NCBI RefSeq assembly: GCF_900113065.1
Contig: NZ_FOOA01000003.1
Location: 248,001 to 312,000 of the forward strand
DNA from: Aureimonas phyllosphaerae
GTDB taxonomy: Bacteria > Pseudomonadota > Alphaproteobacteria > Rhizobiales > Rhizobiaceae
DNA: 64,000 nt
Direction of reading: 5' to 3'
The translations under genes were made by a program, and so were the position numbers. The notes under the pieces are model-generated. The model did not search any database and was not told where the DNA came from. It saw only the letters and a list, made by a program, of their open reading frames with translations. This document shows, piece after piece, positions 32,714 to 41,512 of this stretch; the first letter of the stretch is position 1; every line of letters starts with the position of its first letter.

Positions 32714-33751
32714 TCAGCCGTCGAGCAGCCGCTCGGCCGTGCGCTCGTCGGTCACGAGGATTTCGGGCGACAGAAGCGTCATGGCCGCGCGGATCGCGGG
32801 AAACTTCGACCAGCCGCCGCTCGCCAGGACCGTGCGCCTGGCATCCGCGAGGCGGCGCGGGTCGACGGCGAGCACCCGGTCGTTGACGGAATGGTCGAGC
32901 ACCCGCCCCTCGGCGTCGATGAAGCGGCACAGGACGTCGCCGACAGCCCCGGCCCGCTCCAGACTGTCGAGGTCGGCACGCTCCAGAAGGCCGTAGCGGA
33001 CGAAGATCGAGTCACGCGTGAAGTCGCCGACCGACAGGATCGCAAGGTCGAGACGGTCCGTCCGCCGGAACACCTCGGCGATCCCGCGATGGTTGAGGAG
33101 CGCATCTCGCGTCGCCCCGTCCGGCGCGAAGACCGGGCAAGCCAGCATGTAGCAATCGCCGCCGATCCGGTCGGCGAAGCGCCAGGCGAATTCCGACGGA
33201 TTGGACAGGCTGACATGGGTCAGCCCGCCAAGCATCGAGATCGTGGTGGACCGGGCGTAGACCAGCGGCTCGACGAAGGGGAGCGACGAGGAGAGCGTGC
33301 GCCCCCAGCCGAGGCCGATCGTCATGCCGTCGGCCAGAAGATCAGGCAGGAGCTGGCCGAGCGCCGCGCCGATCATCGAGGGCAGCTGCGCCTCGTCCTG
33401 CGGGTCCGGCACGACCACGACACGCTCCATGTCGAAGCGGGCGCGCACCTCGCGCTCGAGCCGCGCGCATCGGGCGATCGGCGAGGTCACGCGGATCTGG
33501 ACCGTGCCGTCCTCGCGCGCGGCCGCCAGCATGCGCAGGACGCGCGTGCGGGTCAGCCCGAGGATCTTGGCGACCTGATCCTGCGTCAGCCCTTCCATGT
33601 AGTAGAGCCAGGCGGCCCGCGCCTTGATGTCGTCGCTGTCGGTGGAGGACACGGCCAGCCTTTCGCCCGAGGAAATCGTCTCCCTCGGGTTTAGCCCTTC
33701 GCCGGCGGGTCCGGACAGCCCCGCCGGGCCACCGCGCGCGCGCCAGGCCAT
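32714..33751 (-). CDS. SorC-family transcriptional regulator (second copy)
   Basis: A 345-residue SorC-type regulator. The helix-turn-helix is near residues 45-75 (ARAAWLYYMEGLTQDQVAKI, LTRTRVLRMLAAAREDG). The sugar-binding domain has GLGWGRTLSSSLPFVEPLVY, ISMLGGLTH and LDLAILSVGDF. It is paralogous to the PTS-linked SorC at 20421 and similar to EryD-type regulators of erythritol loci. The GTG at 33652 (VSSTDSDD) is a better candidate start than the far upstream ATG, because the first 33 residues are low-complexity. It lies between the PfkB kinase and the DRL-like gene on the same strand. Confidence 0.9.
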   Translation of the reverse strand: MAWRARGGPAGLSGPAGEGLNPRETISSGERLAVSSTDSDDIKARAAWLYYMEGLTQDQVAKILGLTRTRVLRMLAAAREDGTVQIRVTSPIARCARLEREVRARFDMERVVVVPDPQDEAQLPSMIGAALGQLLPDLLADGMTIGLGWGRTLSSSLPFVEPLVYARSTTISMLGGLTHVSLSNPSEFAWRFADRIGGDCYMLACPVFAPDGATRDALLNHRGIAEVFRRTDRLDLAILSVGDFTRDSIFVRYGLLERADLDSLERAGAVGDVLCRFIDAEGRVLDHSVNDRVLAVDPRRLADARRTVLASGGWSKFPAIRAAMTLLSPEILVTDERTAERLLDG

Positions 33752-33792
33752 TGCTCAGCGCTCGAGGTCGGAGACGCGGGCGACCGGGCGGC

Positions 33793-34773
33793 TCACGCCG
33801 CCGTCCGGGCGGCGCCATGCACCGCGATCGTCGGGGTGCGCGTCGCGCGCCTCGTGAAGGCCAGCGTCTGGTCGAAGGAGGTGACGCCCGCCTGGCTGCC
33901 GAGCCCGAGCGCGTTCTGCGCCGAGGTCGCCTGCGCGAACCGTACCATGGATTCGGGGTCCATGCCCCGCACGAGGCCGGTCGCGATGCCCGCGTTGAAC
34001 GCGTCGCCGCAGCCGCAGGAGCAGATCATCTCGATATCGAAGGCCGGCATCAGGAAGCGGTCGCCGTTGGAATGGCGATAGTAGGCGCCGTTCTCGCCGA
34101 GCGTCAGGATGCAGCAGGTCACGCCCTTGTCGAGGAAGAAGCGCGCGACGTCCTCGACGTCCTCCAGCCCCGACAGGACGCGCGCCTCCTCGATCGAGGG
34201 CAGGAAATAGTCCGTGTGAGGCAGGAGGCCGACGACGTTGTCGAGATCCTTCTCGGCCGCCGCGAAGACGTCGACCGTCGTGATTGCGCCGCGGCGCTTC
34301 GCCTCGGCAAAGAGTTCGGCGCTCGGGGCCCCGTCCATGTGGTCCATCAGCCCGACGCCGCCGAGATGGACGACCGTGGCGTCGAGCACCTTGTCCCACA
34401 TGTCGGGCGTGATCACGAAGGCACCGGTCGCGCCCTTCATGTGAAGCGCCGGACGCGATCCGTCGGCGCGCGTCAGGACGATCGAGGTCGAGGTGCCCAC
34501 GCCCTTGAGCCGCTGCATCGTCGAGATGTCGACGCCGAAGCTCGCGAGCCGGTCCATTACCCAACCGGCCATCAGGTCGTCGCCGACCGCGCCGACCGCA
34601 AGGCAGTTCAGCCCGTGCTTGGCCGCCGCGATCACCGCCGCGCCCGCCGCGCCGGAAACGGCCAGATCGATCTCCTCGATGAACTGCGTGCCGCCGCCCG
34701 GCGGGATGGCACCCACGGGGCGGCCGAGGCAGTCGAACGTGTAGAAGCCGATCGAAGCGTAGTCGTAGCGCAT
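33793..34773 (-). CDS. PfkB-family carbohydrate/polyol kinase
   Basis: A 326-residue ribokinase/PfkB-family kinase. The N-terminal substrate region has GGGTQFIEEIDLAVSGAAGAA. The second PfkB signature with the catalytic base is CGCGDAFNAG (D257), with an adjacent anion-hole glycine pair. It would phosphorylate the primary alcohol of a sugar or polyol. In Brucella-type erythritol loci the kinase belongs to another family (FGGY), so this set is distinct. The gene is 41 bp upstream of the SorC gene and 58 bp after the GlpD-like gene. Likely substrates are the sugar or polyol imported by the ABC system next door. Confidence 0.88.
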   Translation of the reverse strand: MRYDYASIGFYTFDCLGRPVGAIPPGGGTQFIEEIDLAVSGAAGAAVIAAAKHGLNCLAVGAVGDDLMAGWVMDRLASFGVDISTMQRLKGVGTSTSIVLTRADGSRPALHMKGATGAFVITPDMWDKVLDATVVHLGGVGLMDHMDGAPSAELFAEAKRRGAITTVDVFAAAEKDLDNVVGLLPHTDYFLPSIEEARVLSGLEDVEDVARFFLDKGVTCCILTLGENGAYYRHSNGDRFLMPAFDIEMICSCGCGDAFNAGIATGLVRGMDPESMVRFAQATSAQNALGLGSQAGVTSFDQTLAFTRRATRTPTIAVHGAARTAA

Positions 34774-34831
34774 CGCGCGTTCCTCCCAGAAGATGACGGA
34801 CCCCTTCCCGATCCGGCGGGGCGTGTGAATG

Positions 34832-36424
34832 TCAGGCCGCGGCGAGGCGGATCGCCTCGACCTCGTCGCTGAGGACCGGCGTCACCCGGCCCGACAGGGC
34901 GAGGTCGGTGCGCCGGCGCAGGATGTCGTCCGCGGTGCGGACCTGCTCGTTCGCCGCGATCCAGGCGATCTCGGCGACGTGGTGGTCGGGCGCGGCGTTG
35001 AGCGTGCGTCCGTCCGATGCGCGGATCGCCTCGGCGATCGGGCGGGCCCGCGTGCCGTAGCGGCGAAGGAGACGCTCCCCGACCGCCTCCGGCCCGCCCG
35101 CCGTCTCGGCGAGTTCGCGCACGAGCCGCTGGCGTCCGGCCGCGTCCTTCGGGAACGCCGTGCCGCCGCCGATCGGAAGCTCCGCCGTCGAGGCCCGGCG
35201 CTCTCGCCCGAGGCGCGGCAGGATGCGGTCCGTGACCTCCTCGGAAAACCCGCGATAGGTCGTCCACTTGCCGCCGATCAGCGAGAGAACCGGCACGTCG
35301 GTGCCCGGCAGCCGCTCCTCGGCGATCGAATGGTCGCGGCTGATCGCGCCGGGATCGTCGACATCGGCATTGGGAAGCGGGCGCACACCGCAGAAGGCGT
35401 AGACGACATCGTCGCGCCGGATGACGATCCTGGGGAAGACCTCGGAGACGACGCCGATCATGTAGGCGATCTCCGCCTCGCTCACCCTCGCCTCGTCCGG
35501 ATGGGCGACGGGAATGTCGGTCGAGCCGATGAGGACGCGGCCCTTGAAGGGATAGAGGAGGTTCACCCGGCCGTCGGCCGAACCGAAATAGACCATGCGG
35601 CCGCCGAGCGCCGCCAGAAGCTCGGGATGATCCACCACGACGTGGCTGCCCTTGGTGCCGCCCATGTGGCGCGTGTTGAGGCCCAGCGCGGCGTTGACGC
35701 CGTCGATCCAGGCGCCGCCCGCATTCACCACCACGTCGCCGCGCACCCATTCGCGCGCGCCGGTCAGGACGTCCTCGATCTCGATCGCGCCGCCGGCCGC
35801 CGAGCGCACCTTCGTGTAGCTGCGCGCCTCGCTGCCCGGATTGTCCTTCAGGGCATCGAGAACGAGTTCGAGGCCAAGCCGTTCGGCATGGTCGAGCCGG
35901 GCCTCGTAGTAGAGACCGACCGCGGTAATCGCGGGATCGAGGCCCTTCAGTTCGGCGCGGGCGCGGCGTCCGCCGATGAAGCGATGCACCGGCATGGTGC
36001 GGAAGCGCCGGCCGAACGCGTCGTACATCGTCAGGCCGAGCTTGGTGATGATGGCGCCGCGATCGTTGAGCTTGGCCTTGAGGCCAAGGAAGCGTTTGAT
36101 CGAGGGCACGATGCCGCCGAACCAGGAGCGCACGGGAAGCGCGGTCTCCAGCGGCGTCACGAAGTGCGGCGCGTTGCGCAGGAGGATGTTGCGCTCCTCC
36201 GCCGACTGTCGCACCAGCCGGAACTCGCCCGTCTCCAGATACTTCAGGCCCCCGTGCATCAGGCGCGAGGACGATTCGCTCGCACCCGAGCAGAAGTCGC
36301 CGCGATCGATCAGCAGGCAGTCGACCCCCTGCAGGCTGAGGTCGCGGAACGTGCCGATGCCGTTGATCCCCGCGCCGATGATGACGACCGGGAAATGGCG
36401 TGCGGGGGAAGTAGCAGTGCTCAT
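34832..36424 (-). CDS. GlpD-like FAD-dependent polyol-phosphate dehydrogenase
   Basis: A 530-residue FAD enzyme of the GlpD family. The FAD dinucleotide motif VVIIGAGINGIGTFRDL is at about residues 13-29, followed by SSSRLMHGGLKYLETGEFRL. FKGRVLIGSTDIPVAHPDE and SLIGGKWTTYRGFSEE are typical GlpD signatures, and the C-terminal ~130 residues form the usual cap domain. It oxidises a polyol phosphate next to the phosphomethyl carbon and passes electrons to quinone. Erythritol-phosphate dehydrogenase (EryB) belongs to the same family, so the substrate need not be glycerol 3-phosphate. It starts 2 bp after the zinc dehydrogenase gene. Confidence 0.9.
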   Translation of the reverse strand: MSTATSPARHFPVVIIGAGINGIGTFRDLSLQGVDCLLIDRGDFCSGASESSSRLMHGGLKYLETGEFRLVRQSAEERNILLRNAPHFVTPLETALPVRSWFGGIVPSIKRFLGLKAKLNDRGAIITKLGLTMYDAFGRRFRTMPVHRFIGGRRARAELKGLDPAITAVGLYYEARLDHAERLGLELVLDALKDNPGSEARSYTKVRSAAGGAIEIEDVLTGAREWVRGDVVVNAGGAWIDGVNAALGLNTRHMGGTKGSHVVVDHPELLAALGGRMVYFGSADGRVNLLYPFKGRVLIGSTDIPVAHPDEARVSEAEIAYMIGVVSEVFPRIVIRRDDVVYAFCGVRPLPNADVDDPGAISRDHSIAEERLPGTDVPVLSLIGGKWTTYRGFSEEVTDRILPRLGRERRASTAELPIGGGTAFPKDAAGRQRLVRELAETAGGPEAVGERLLRRYGTRARPIAEAIRASDGRTLNAAPDHHVAEIAWIAANEQVRTADDILRRRTDLALSGRVTPVLSDEVEAIRLAAA

Positions 36425-36426
36425 GA

Positions 36427-37464
36427 TCAGGATACGATGGCGACCTTGATGGCATCGCCTCGGGCGGCGGTCTCCAGCGCCTCGCCGATCGCCGGTAGGG
36501 CGAAACGATGCGTCAGGAACGGCTTGGTATCAAGCTGCCCCGACGCGATGAGGTTCAGCGACTTCTCGAACTGGAGGCGCGTCAGGCCAAAGGAGCCGGT
36601 GACGATCAGCTCGTTATAGTGGATGGCGTTGACGTCGAGCGGCGCCATCTCGCCCTTGTTGAAGCCGGCGAACAGCGAGACGCGCCCGCGCAGGCGGGCG
36701 AGGCCAAGGGCGTCGTTGGCGAGCGAGGGCACGCCGATCGCGACGATCACGACGTCGGCGCCGATGCCCCCCGATTCGTCCCGAACGATCGCCTTCAGGT
36801 CCTCGTTGACCGGATCGACCACGACGTCGGCGCCCGCCCGCAGTGCCGCCTCGCGGCGGGCCGGGTTCGGCTCGGACACGATGATGCGCCGCGCGCCGGA
36901 CAGCCGCGCGACCTTGACGTGGAGGAGACCGATCGGGCCGGAGCCAAGGATGGCCACCACGTCGCCGCGCTCGACGCCGACCTTCTCCTGACCGTTGATG
37001 ACGCAGGCGAGCGGCTCGGCGAGCGCCGCCTCCTCGAACGAGACGCCGTCGGGCATCGCGAAGACATTGCCCGTCTCCAGCGCCCGGCCGGGGATGCGGA
37101 TGTATTCGGCGAAGGCGCCGTCGACCTCGTAGCCGATCGCGGTCAGGTTCTCGCAGACGTTCTCGAGCCCGCGCTTGCAGTAGGCGCAGTGTCCGCAGGC
37201 GATCGCCGGATCGACGCAGACGGCGTCCCCCGCCCGGAAGCGCGACGAGCCGCCGGCGTCGACGATCTCCCCGGAGAACTCGTGCCCGAGCACCGAGGGG
37301 TAGCGCACGCCCATGGTCTTGCGGCCCGAGACGATGCGGATGTCGGTGCCGCAGATCGTGGCGGCGCGAACCTTGAGAACGAGATCACCGCGCTCGGGGG
37401 TCGGATCCGCGACATCACCGAACAGGACGTCGTTGGGAGCGCGCAGGAGGGCAGCTTTCATCAC
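36427..37464 (-). CDS. Zinc-dependent polyol (or polyol-phosphate) dehydrogenase
   Basis: A 345-residue medium-chain zinc dehydrogenase. It has the catalytic zinc Cys (ATICGTDIR), GHEFSGEIVDAG, the four-cysteine structural zinc site in CGHCAYCKRGLENVCE, and the Rossmann motif ILGSGPIGLLHVKVA. Similar proteins are sorbitol/L-iditol 2-dehydrogenase and galactitol-1-phosphate 5-dehydrogenase. It probably oxidises a secondary alcohol of a polyol to a ketose with NAD. It is the first gene of the minus-strand catabolic set. It is divergent from the sugar ABC importer across 349 bp that contain AT-rich operator-like motifs. Confidence 0.9.
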   Translation of the reverse strand: MMKAALLRAPNDVLFGDVADPTPERGDLVLKVRAATICGTDIRIVSGRKTMGVRYPSVLGHEFSGEIVDAGGSSRFRAGDAVCVDPAIACGHCAYCKRGLENVCENLTAIGYEVDGAFAEYIRIPGRALETGNVFAMPDGVSFEEAALAEPLACVINGQEKVGVERGDVVAILGSGPIGLLHVKVARLSGARRIIVSEPNPARREAALRAGADVVVDPVNEDLKAIVRDESGGIGADVVIVAIGVPSLANDALGLARLRGRVSLFAGFNKGEMAPLDVNAIHYNELIVTGSFGLTRLQFEKSLNLIASGQLDTKPFLTHRFALPAIGEALETAARGDAIKVAIVS

Positions 37465-37813
37465 GATCCATCCGAGCTTGGGAAGCGGCGCATCCCTTGC
37501 GCCTCTGGTGAGGTGTATCGCGCAACTTTGTTTTTTGTAAAGTGCAAATGTTTATGGCTCAGAGTGATTGGCGCGGACGTGGCGCTGATAAGTGAGGCCT
37601 CCGCCGTCACGGTGGGCTGCTTCAGATCAACTAGCCTCCCCGGTTTCGACGACGCGTTGCACAAAATGATTTCGTGAAGATCAAATGTATTGACGGTTGG
37701 CGGAAAGTGCGCGAGATCGAAGGGGACAGGCGCGCTGGGGAAGACGGCGCGTCCGGCGGCTCTTAGTCGCTCGGGTCCGGGGCGGGAGGCGCCCCTTTCG
37801 GGAGGAAGACGAC
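37465..37813. promoter_or_regulatory. 349-bp divergent control region between dehydrogenase operon and sugar ABC importer
   Basis: No gene seen. The region is AT-rich for this genome. It contains TTTG-N7-CAAA (37534-37548), CAAATGT at 37545-37551 and 37682-37688, and the dyad TCAA-ATGTA-TTGA at 37681-37693. CAAATGT also occurs before gutM and, inverted, before the DRL-like gene. These are plausible SorC-type operators; promoter hexamers are not clear. Confidence 0.5.
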
Positions 37814-38761
37814 ATGCGCAAGGGATTCTGGTCCACCCTCGTTCTCGGCTCCGCGCTGATGGGCGCGGTCCTGCCGGCCTCGGCCGAGGGGCAGGAAGAC
37901 CTCATCAAGCCGATCGACAAGGAACTGACCTTCGTCTTCATCCCGAAGGTGATCCACCCGTGGTACGACGTGGTGCGCCAGGGTGGCCAGTACGCGGTGG
38001 ACGAGTTTGCCAAGCAGGGCATCAAGATCAACATGATCTGGGACCAGCCCCCACAGGCTGACGTCGCCGACCAGAACCAGCGCATCGAGGCCAATATCGG
38101 CCGCGCGCCCGATGGTTTGGCCGTCGCCTGCCTCGATCAGGCGACCAACGTCCAGCTCCTGACCGAAGCCAAGGAAGCCGGCGTCAACACGATCACCTTC
38201 AACTCCTTCTGCTCGCCCGACTTCGCCTTCGTCGGCCAGAAGGACAGCTACGGCGACGGCTTCGACCTCGGCAAGTATCTCGCCGACCACATCGGCGGCG
38301 AGGGCGAGGTGGGCATCCTTTCCGGCTCCCTGACCGCGACCGACCACGTCGAGCGCATCAAGGGCTTCAAGAAAGCGCTGGAAGCCTATCCGAACGTCAA
38401 GATCGTCTTCGAGCAGCCCGACAACGACGTGCTGGAGGAAGCCGTCTCGCTCACCGAGAACGCGCTCCAGGCCCATCCCAACATCAAGGGCTTCTTCGGC
38501 TGCAACGCCTCGAACCCGATCGGCATCGCCCGCGCCGTCCAGAACGCCGGCAAGGCGGGCACGGTGGCGGTGGTCGGCATGGACGACCTGCCGGAGGCCG
38601 TCGACTTCGTGAAGGAAGGCGTCATCACGGCGCTGAAGGCGCAGCGCCAGTGGGACATCGGCTACTGGGCCGTGAAGTACATGGTCGCCATGAACCAGAA
38701 CCACACGATCCCGATGGACCACAACACGGGCTCGCGCTTCATCACCAAGGACCAGCTCTAA
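37814..38761 (+). CDS. Sugar/polyol ABC transporter periplasmic binding protein (RbsB-like)
   Basis: A 315-residue periplasmic-binding-protein-like I (ribose type) protein. The ATG at 37814, preceded by GGAGGAAG, starts a signal peptide (MRKGFWSTLVLGSALMGAVL, cleavage near ASA-EG). The longer frame upstream lacks a signal and is rejected. Mature features include TFVFIPKVIHPWYDVVRQGG, GRAPDGLAVACLDQ, GILSGSLTATDHVERIKGF and VGMDDLPEAVDFVKEG. It captures a sugar or polyol for the adjacent ABC proteins. Specificity cannot be read from sequence. Confidence 0.92.
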   Translation: MRKGFWSTLVLGSALMGAVLPASAEGQEDLIKPIDKELTFVFIPKVIHPWYDVVRQGGQYAVDEFAKQGIKINMIWDQPPQADVADQNQRIEANIGRAPDGLAVACLDQATNVQLLTEAKEAGVNTITFNSFCSPDFAFVGQKDSYGDGFDLGKYLADHIGGEGEVGILSGSLTATDHVERIKGFKKALEAYPNVKIVFEQPDNDVLEEAVSLTENALQAHPNIKGFFGCNASNPIGIARAVQNAGKAGTVAVVGMDDLPEAVDFVKEGVITALKAQRQWDIGYWAVKYMVAMNQNHTIPMDHNTGSRFITKDQL

Positions 38762-38771
38762 AGGCGAGGTC

Positions 38772-38798
38772 GGGGAGCCGGTCCGCCGGCTCCCCTTT
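38772..38798 (+). terminator. Hairpin with short T-run after the binding-protein gene
   Basis: A perfect 10-bp stem GGGGAGCCGG/CCGGCTCCCC with loop TCCG is followed by TTTCGTT. It sits between the binding-protein and ATPase genes, so it probably causes partial termination and higher binding-protein output. Confidence 0.65.
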
Positions 38799-38823
38799 CG
38801 TTCCGGTCGAGGGAGAGGCTGAC

Positions 38824-40314
38824 ATGGACGCGATGGCCACCGCCTTCGAGGCGAGAAACGTATCGAAGAGCTTCGGCGTCGTGCATGCCCTGAGGGGCGT
38901 TTCCGTCTCGATCCGCCCCGGCGAGGTCCACGCGATCATCGGCGAGAACGGCGCCGGCAAGTCGACGCTGATGAACATCATCTGCGGCCGGCTCCGCCCG
39001 ACTGCCGGCGAGCTTCTCGTCGGCGGCGCCGCGGTGCAGTTCCATTCGCCCGGCGAGGCGCAAGGCGCGGGCATCGCCATCGCGCCGCAGGAGATCAATC
39101 TCGTTCCGGCCCTTACCGTCACCGAGAACATCATGCTCGGCGCCGAGATCACGCGCGGGCCGGCGATCGACTGGCGAGCGACGCGCGAGGAAGCCCTCAC
39201 GCACCTCCATGCTGTCGACGACACGATCGCAGGCGACGCCCGCGCGGGCGAATTGTCCAAGGCGCAGCAGCAGCTGGTACAGATCGCCCGCGCCGTCGCC
39301 ACCAAGGCGCGCATCCTGATCTTCGACGAGCCGACCGCTGCGCTGACGACGCGCGAGACCGAAAAGCTCTACGCCTTCATCCGCCGCTTCCGCGAGACCG
39401 GCGGCTCGGCCTTCTACATCTCGCACCGCCTCGACGAGATCCTCGACCTGTCCGACCGCATCTCGGTCCTGCGCGACGGGACCTATGTCGGCGAGCTCGA
39501 CCCGAAGCGCACGTCCAAGCACGAGATGGTCGCGCTGATGGCGGGCCGCGAGGTCGCTTTGTCCACGCATGCGCCGCGTCGCTTGGAGGACCGTCCGGTG
39601 GTCCTGAAAGTGTCCGGCCTGTCCCGCCCCGGCGAGTTCGAGGACGTGTCGTTCGAGCTTCACGAGGGCGAGGTGCTGGGCGTCTCCGGCCTCGTCGGAG
39701 CCGGGCGCACCGAGGTGGCCAAGTGCATCTTCGGTCTGACGCGGGCAAAGGCCGGATCGGTCGAGATTTTCGGCGACGCGCGCCCGGTGACGGACCCCGC
39801 CGACGCCATCCAGCGCGGCCTCGTCTATCTGCCGGAGGAGCGCAAGCAGGAGGGTATCTTCCCGCTCCTCTCGATCGCCGAGAACCTGACGATCGCGACG
39901 CTCGACCGCTTCCGTGGTCCGGCCTGGATGGACTTCCGCGGCATGGCGCGCACGGTCGACGATTACGTCGACCGCCTGCGCATCAAGATCGGATCGGCGT
40001 CGGACCCGATCACTTCCCTGTCGGGCGGCAACCAGCAGAAGGTCATTCTCGGCCGCTGGCTCGCCAAGAACGCGAAGATCCTGATCCTCGACGAGCCGAC
40101 GCGCGGCATCGACGTCGCCGCGAAATCCGAGATCCAGGGCGTCCTCGACAGCCTGACGGCGGCGGGCCTGTCGATCGTCTACATCTCCTCCGAGCTGGAG
40201 GAGGTGCTGAACGTCTCCGACCGCATCCTCGTCATGCACGAGGGCCGCGTGAAGGGCACCCCGCGCACCGAGGACATGACGCAGGAATCGCTGCTGCGTC
40301 TCGCCATGAGCTGA
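38824..40314 (+). CDS. Sugar ABC transporter dual ATPase (RbsA/MglA type)
   Basis: A 496-residue ATPase with two ABC domains. Domain 1 has a normal Walker A GENGAGKSTLMN and Walker B ILIFDEPTAALT. Domain 2 has the degenerate first motif VSGLVGAGRTEVAK typical of RbsA/MglA proteins, with signature LSGGNQQKVILGRWL and Walker B ILILDEPTRGID. It powers sugar uptake with the permease encoded next. ATG 38824 follows GGGAGAGG; earlier in-frame starts overlap the binding-protein gene. Confidence 0.93.
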   Translation: MDAMATAFEARNVSKSFGVVHALRGVSVSIRPGEVHAIIGENGAGKSTLMNIICGRLRPTAGELLVGGAAVQFHSPGEAQGAGIAIAPQEINLVPALTVTENIMLGAEITRGPAIDWRATREEALTHLHAVDDTIAGDARAGELSKAQQQLVQIARAVATKARILIFDEPTAALTTRETEKLYAFIRRFRETGGSAFYISHRLDEILDLSDRISVLRDGTYVGELDPKRTSKHEMVALMAGREVALSTHAPRRLEDRPVVLKVSGLSRPGEFEDVSFELHEGEVLGVSGLVGAGRTEVAKCIFGLTRAKAGSVEIFGDARPVTDPADAIQRGLVYLPEERKQEGIFPLLSIAENLTIATLDRFRGPAWMDFRGMARTVDDYVDRLRIKIGSASDPITSLSGGNQQKVILGRWLAKNAKILILDEPTRGIDVAAKSEIQGVLDSLTAAGLSIVYISSELEEVLNVSDRILVMHEGRVKGTPRTEDMTQESLLRLAMS

Positions 40315-40375
40315 AGGCGCGACGCCAGCGCCGCTTATCGACCGCCCGTCTCCCGACCGAAAGGCAACCCGAGCC

Positions 40376-41371
40376 ATGACCAACACCGCTCTTGGGTCTC
40401 CCGCGCGGGCCCGCTCCGCCGCCGCCCCCTCCCTCTGGTCCCGCTTCAAGGGCTGGGAGGCGAGCGGCATCCTGATCGCGCTGGGGCTGTTTGCCATCAT
40501 CCTGTCGATCGCCGCGCCGAACTTCCTGTCGGCCTACAACCTGACGGTCGTGGCGCGCGCCGCCGCCTTCGTCGGCCTCGTGGCGCTCGGCCAGACGCTG
40601 GTGCTCCTTCTTGGCGGCATCGACCTGTCGGTCGGCGCGGCCGCCGGTCTCTCGGCGATCGTCGGCTCGCTGATGCTGACCTCGCTTGGCGTCCATCCCT
40701 GGCTGGTGATCCCGCTCGCCTGCCTGTTCGGCCTCTGCCTCGGTCTCGTGAACGGCTTCTTCATCGCCTATCTCAAGCTCAACCCGTTCATCGTGACGCT
40801 GGCGTCGGGCGAGATCTTCGCGGGCATGACGCTCGTCATCACCGAGGGCTACCCGATCCGCCCGCTCGGGGCCGGCTTCCGCGTCTTCGGTCAGGGCGAG
40901 CTTCTCGGCCTGCCGGTGCCGGTCTGGTTCTTCCTCGTCTCGGCGGCGATCCTGATCTGGGTGCTGCGCAACACCAAGTTCGGCCGCAACATCTTCGCGA
41001 TCGGCGGCAATCGCGACGCCGCGGTGCTGGTCGGCATCCGCATCCGCCGTGTCGAGCTCCTCGTCTACGGCCTCGCCGGCATGTTCGCCGCCATGGCCGG
41101 CATGCTCTATGCGAGCCGCATGGATGCCGGCCAGCCGTCCGTCGGTGAAGGCTGGATGCTGCAGGCGATCACGGCCGCGATCATCGGCGGCACGAGCCTT
41201 CGCGGCGGCCAGGGCACGATCGTCGGCACGGCACTCGGTGCCCTGCTTCTGGCGATGCTTGCCAACGGCACCGTCCTTCTCAACGTGTCCGGCTTCTGGC
41301 AGCGCGTGATCGTCGGCCTCGTGGTGCTCATCGCGATCCTCGTGGATCTCGCCCGCCGCCATCGCCGCTGA
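40376..41371 (+). CDS. Sugar ABC transporter permease (RbsC type)
   Basis: A 331-residue permease of the branched-chain/ribose type with about eight to ten helices. It includes LLGGIDLSVGAAAGLSAIVG, NGFFIAYLKLNPFIVTLASG, FGRNIFAIGGNRDAAVLVGI (the loop that docks to the ATPase) and TAAIIGGTSLRGGQGTIVGT. Only one permease gene is present, so it probably works as a homodimer with the dual ATPase. It lies 61 bp after the ATPase gene and is followed by a hairpin. Confidence 0.93.
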   Translation: MTNTALGSPARARSAAAPSLWSRFKGWEASGILIALGLFAIILSIAAPNFLSAYNLTVVARAAAFVGLVALGQTLVLLLGGIDLSVGAAAGLSAIVGSLMLTSLGVHPWLVIPLACLFGLCLGLVNGFFIAYLKLNPFIVTLASGEIFAGMTLVITEGYPIRPLGAGFRVFGQGELLGLPVPVWFFLVSAAILIWVLRNTKFGRNIFAIGGNRDAAVLVGIRIRRVELLVYGLAGMFAAMAGMLYASRMDAGQPSVGEGWMLQAITAAIIGGTSLRGGQGTIVGTALGALLLAMLANGTVLLNVSGFWQRVIVGLVVLIAILVDLARRHRR

Positions 41372-41396
41372 ACCCTATTCTCTCGGCGTCCCCTCT

Positions 41397-41424
41397 CCCC
41401 GTCCGGGCCGAAGCCCGGGCGGGG
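41397..41424 (+). terminator. Stem-loop after the sugar ABC operon
   Basis: A 12-bp stem CCCCGTCCGGGC/GCCCGGGCGGGG (one G-T wobble) with a CGAA tetraloop, followed by only a short T-run (ATTTCC). A weak or partial terminator between the permease and aldehyde dehydrogenase genes. Confidence 0.55.
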
Positions 41425-41512
41425 ATTTCCGCGTTCCGCCGCCGCAGCCGGCTGGACCATGGAGCGTGCGGGGTTCTACACCTTTACCGACGCGCGTTCG
41501 GGAGGGACCGAG

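Noticed and set aside
30473-33694. 1073-codon open frame on the plus strand
   Set aside because: It lies antisense to acoA, the DRL-like gene and the SorC gene, all with clear family motifs. The translation is Arg/Asp/Gly-rich with no domain, a typical high-GC shadow.
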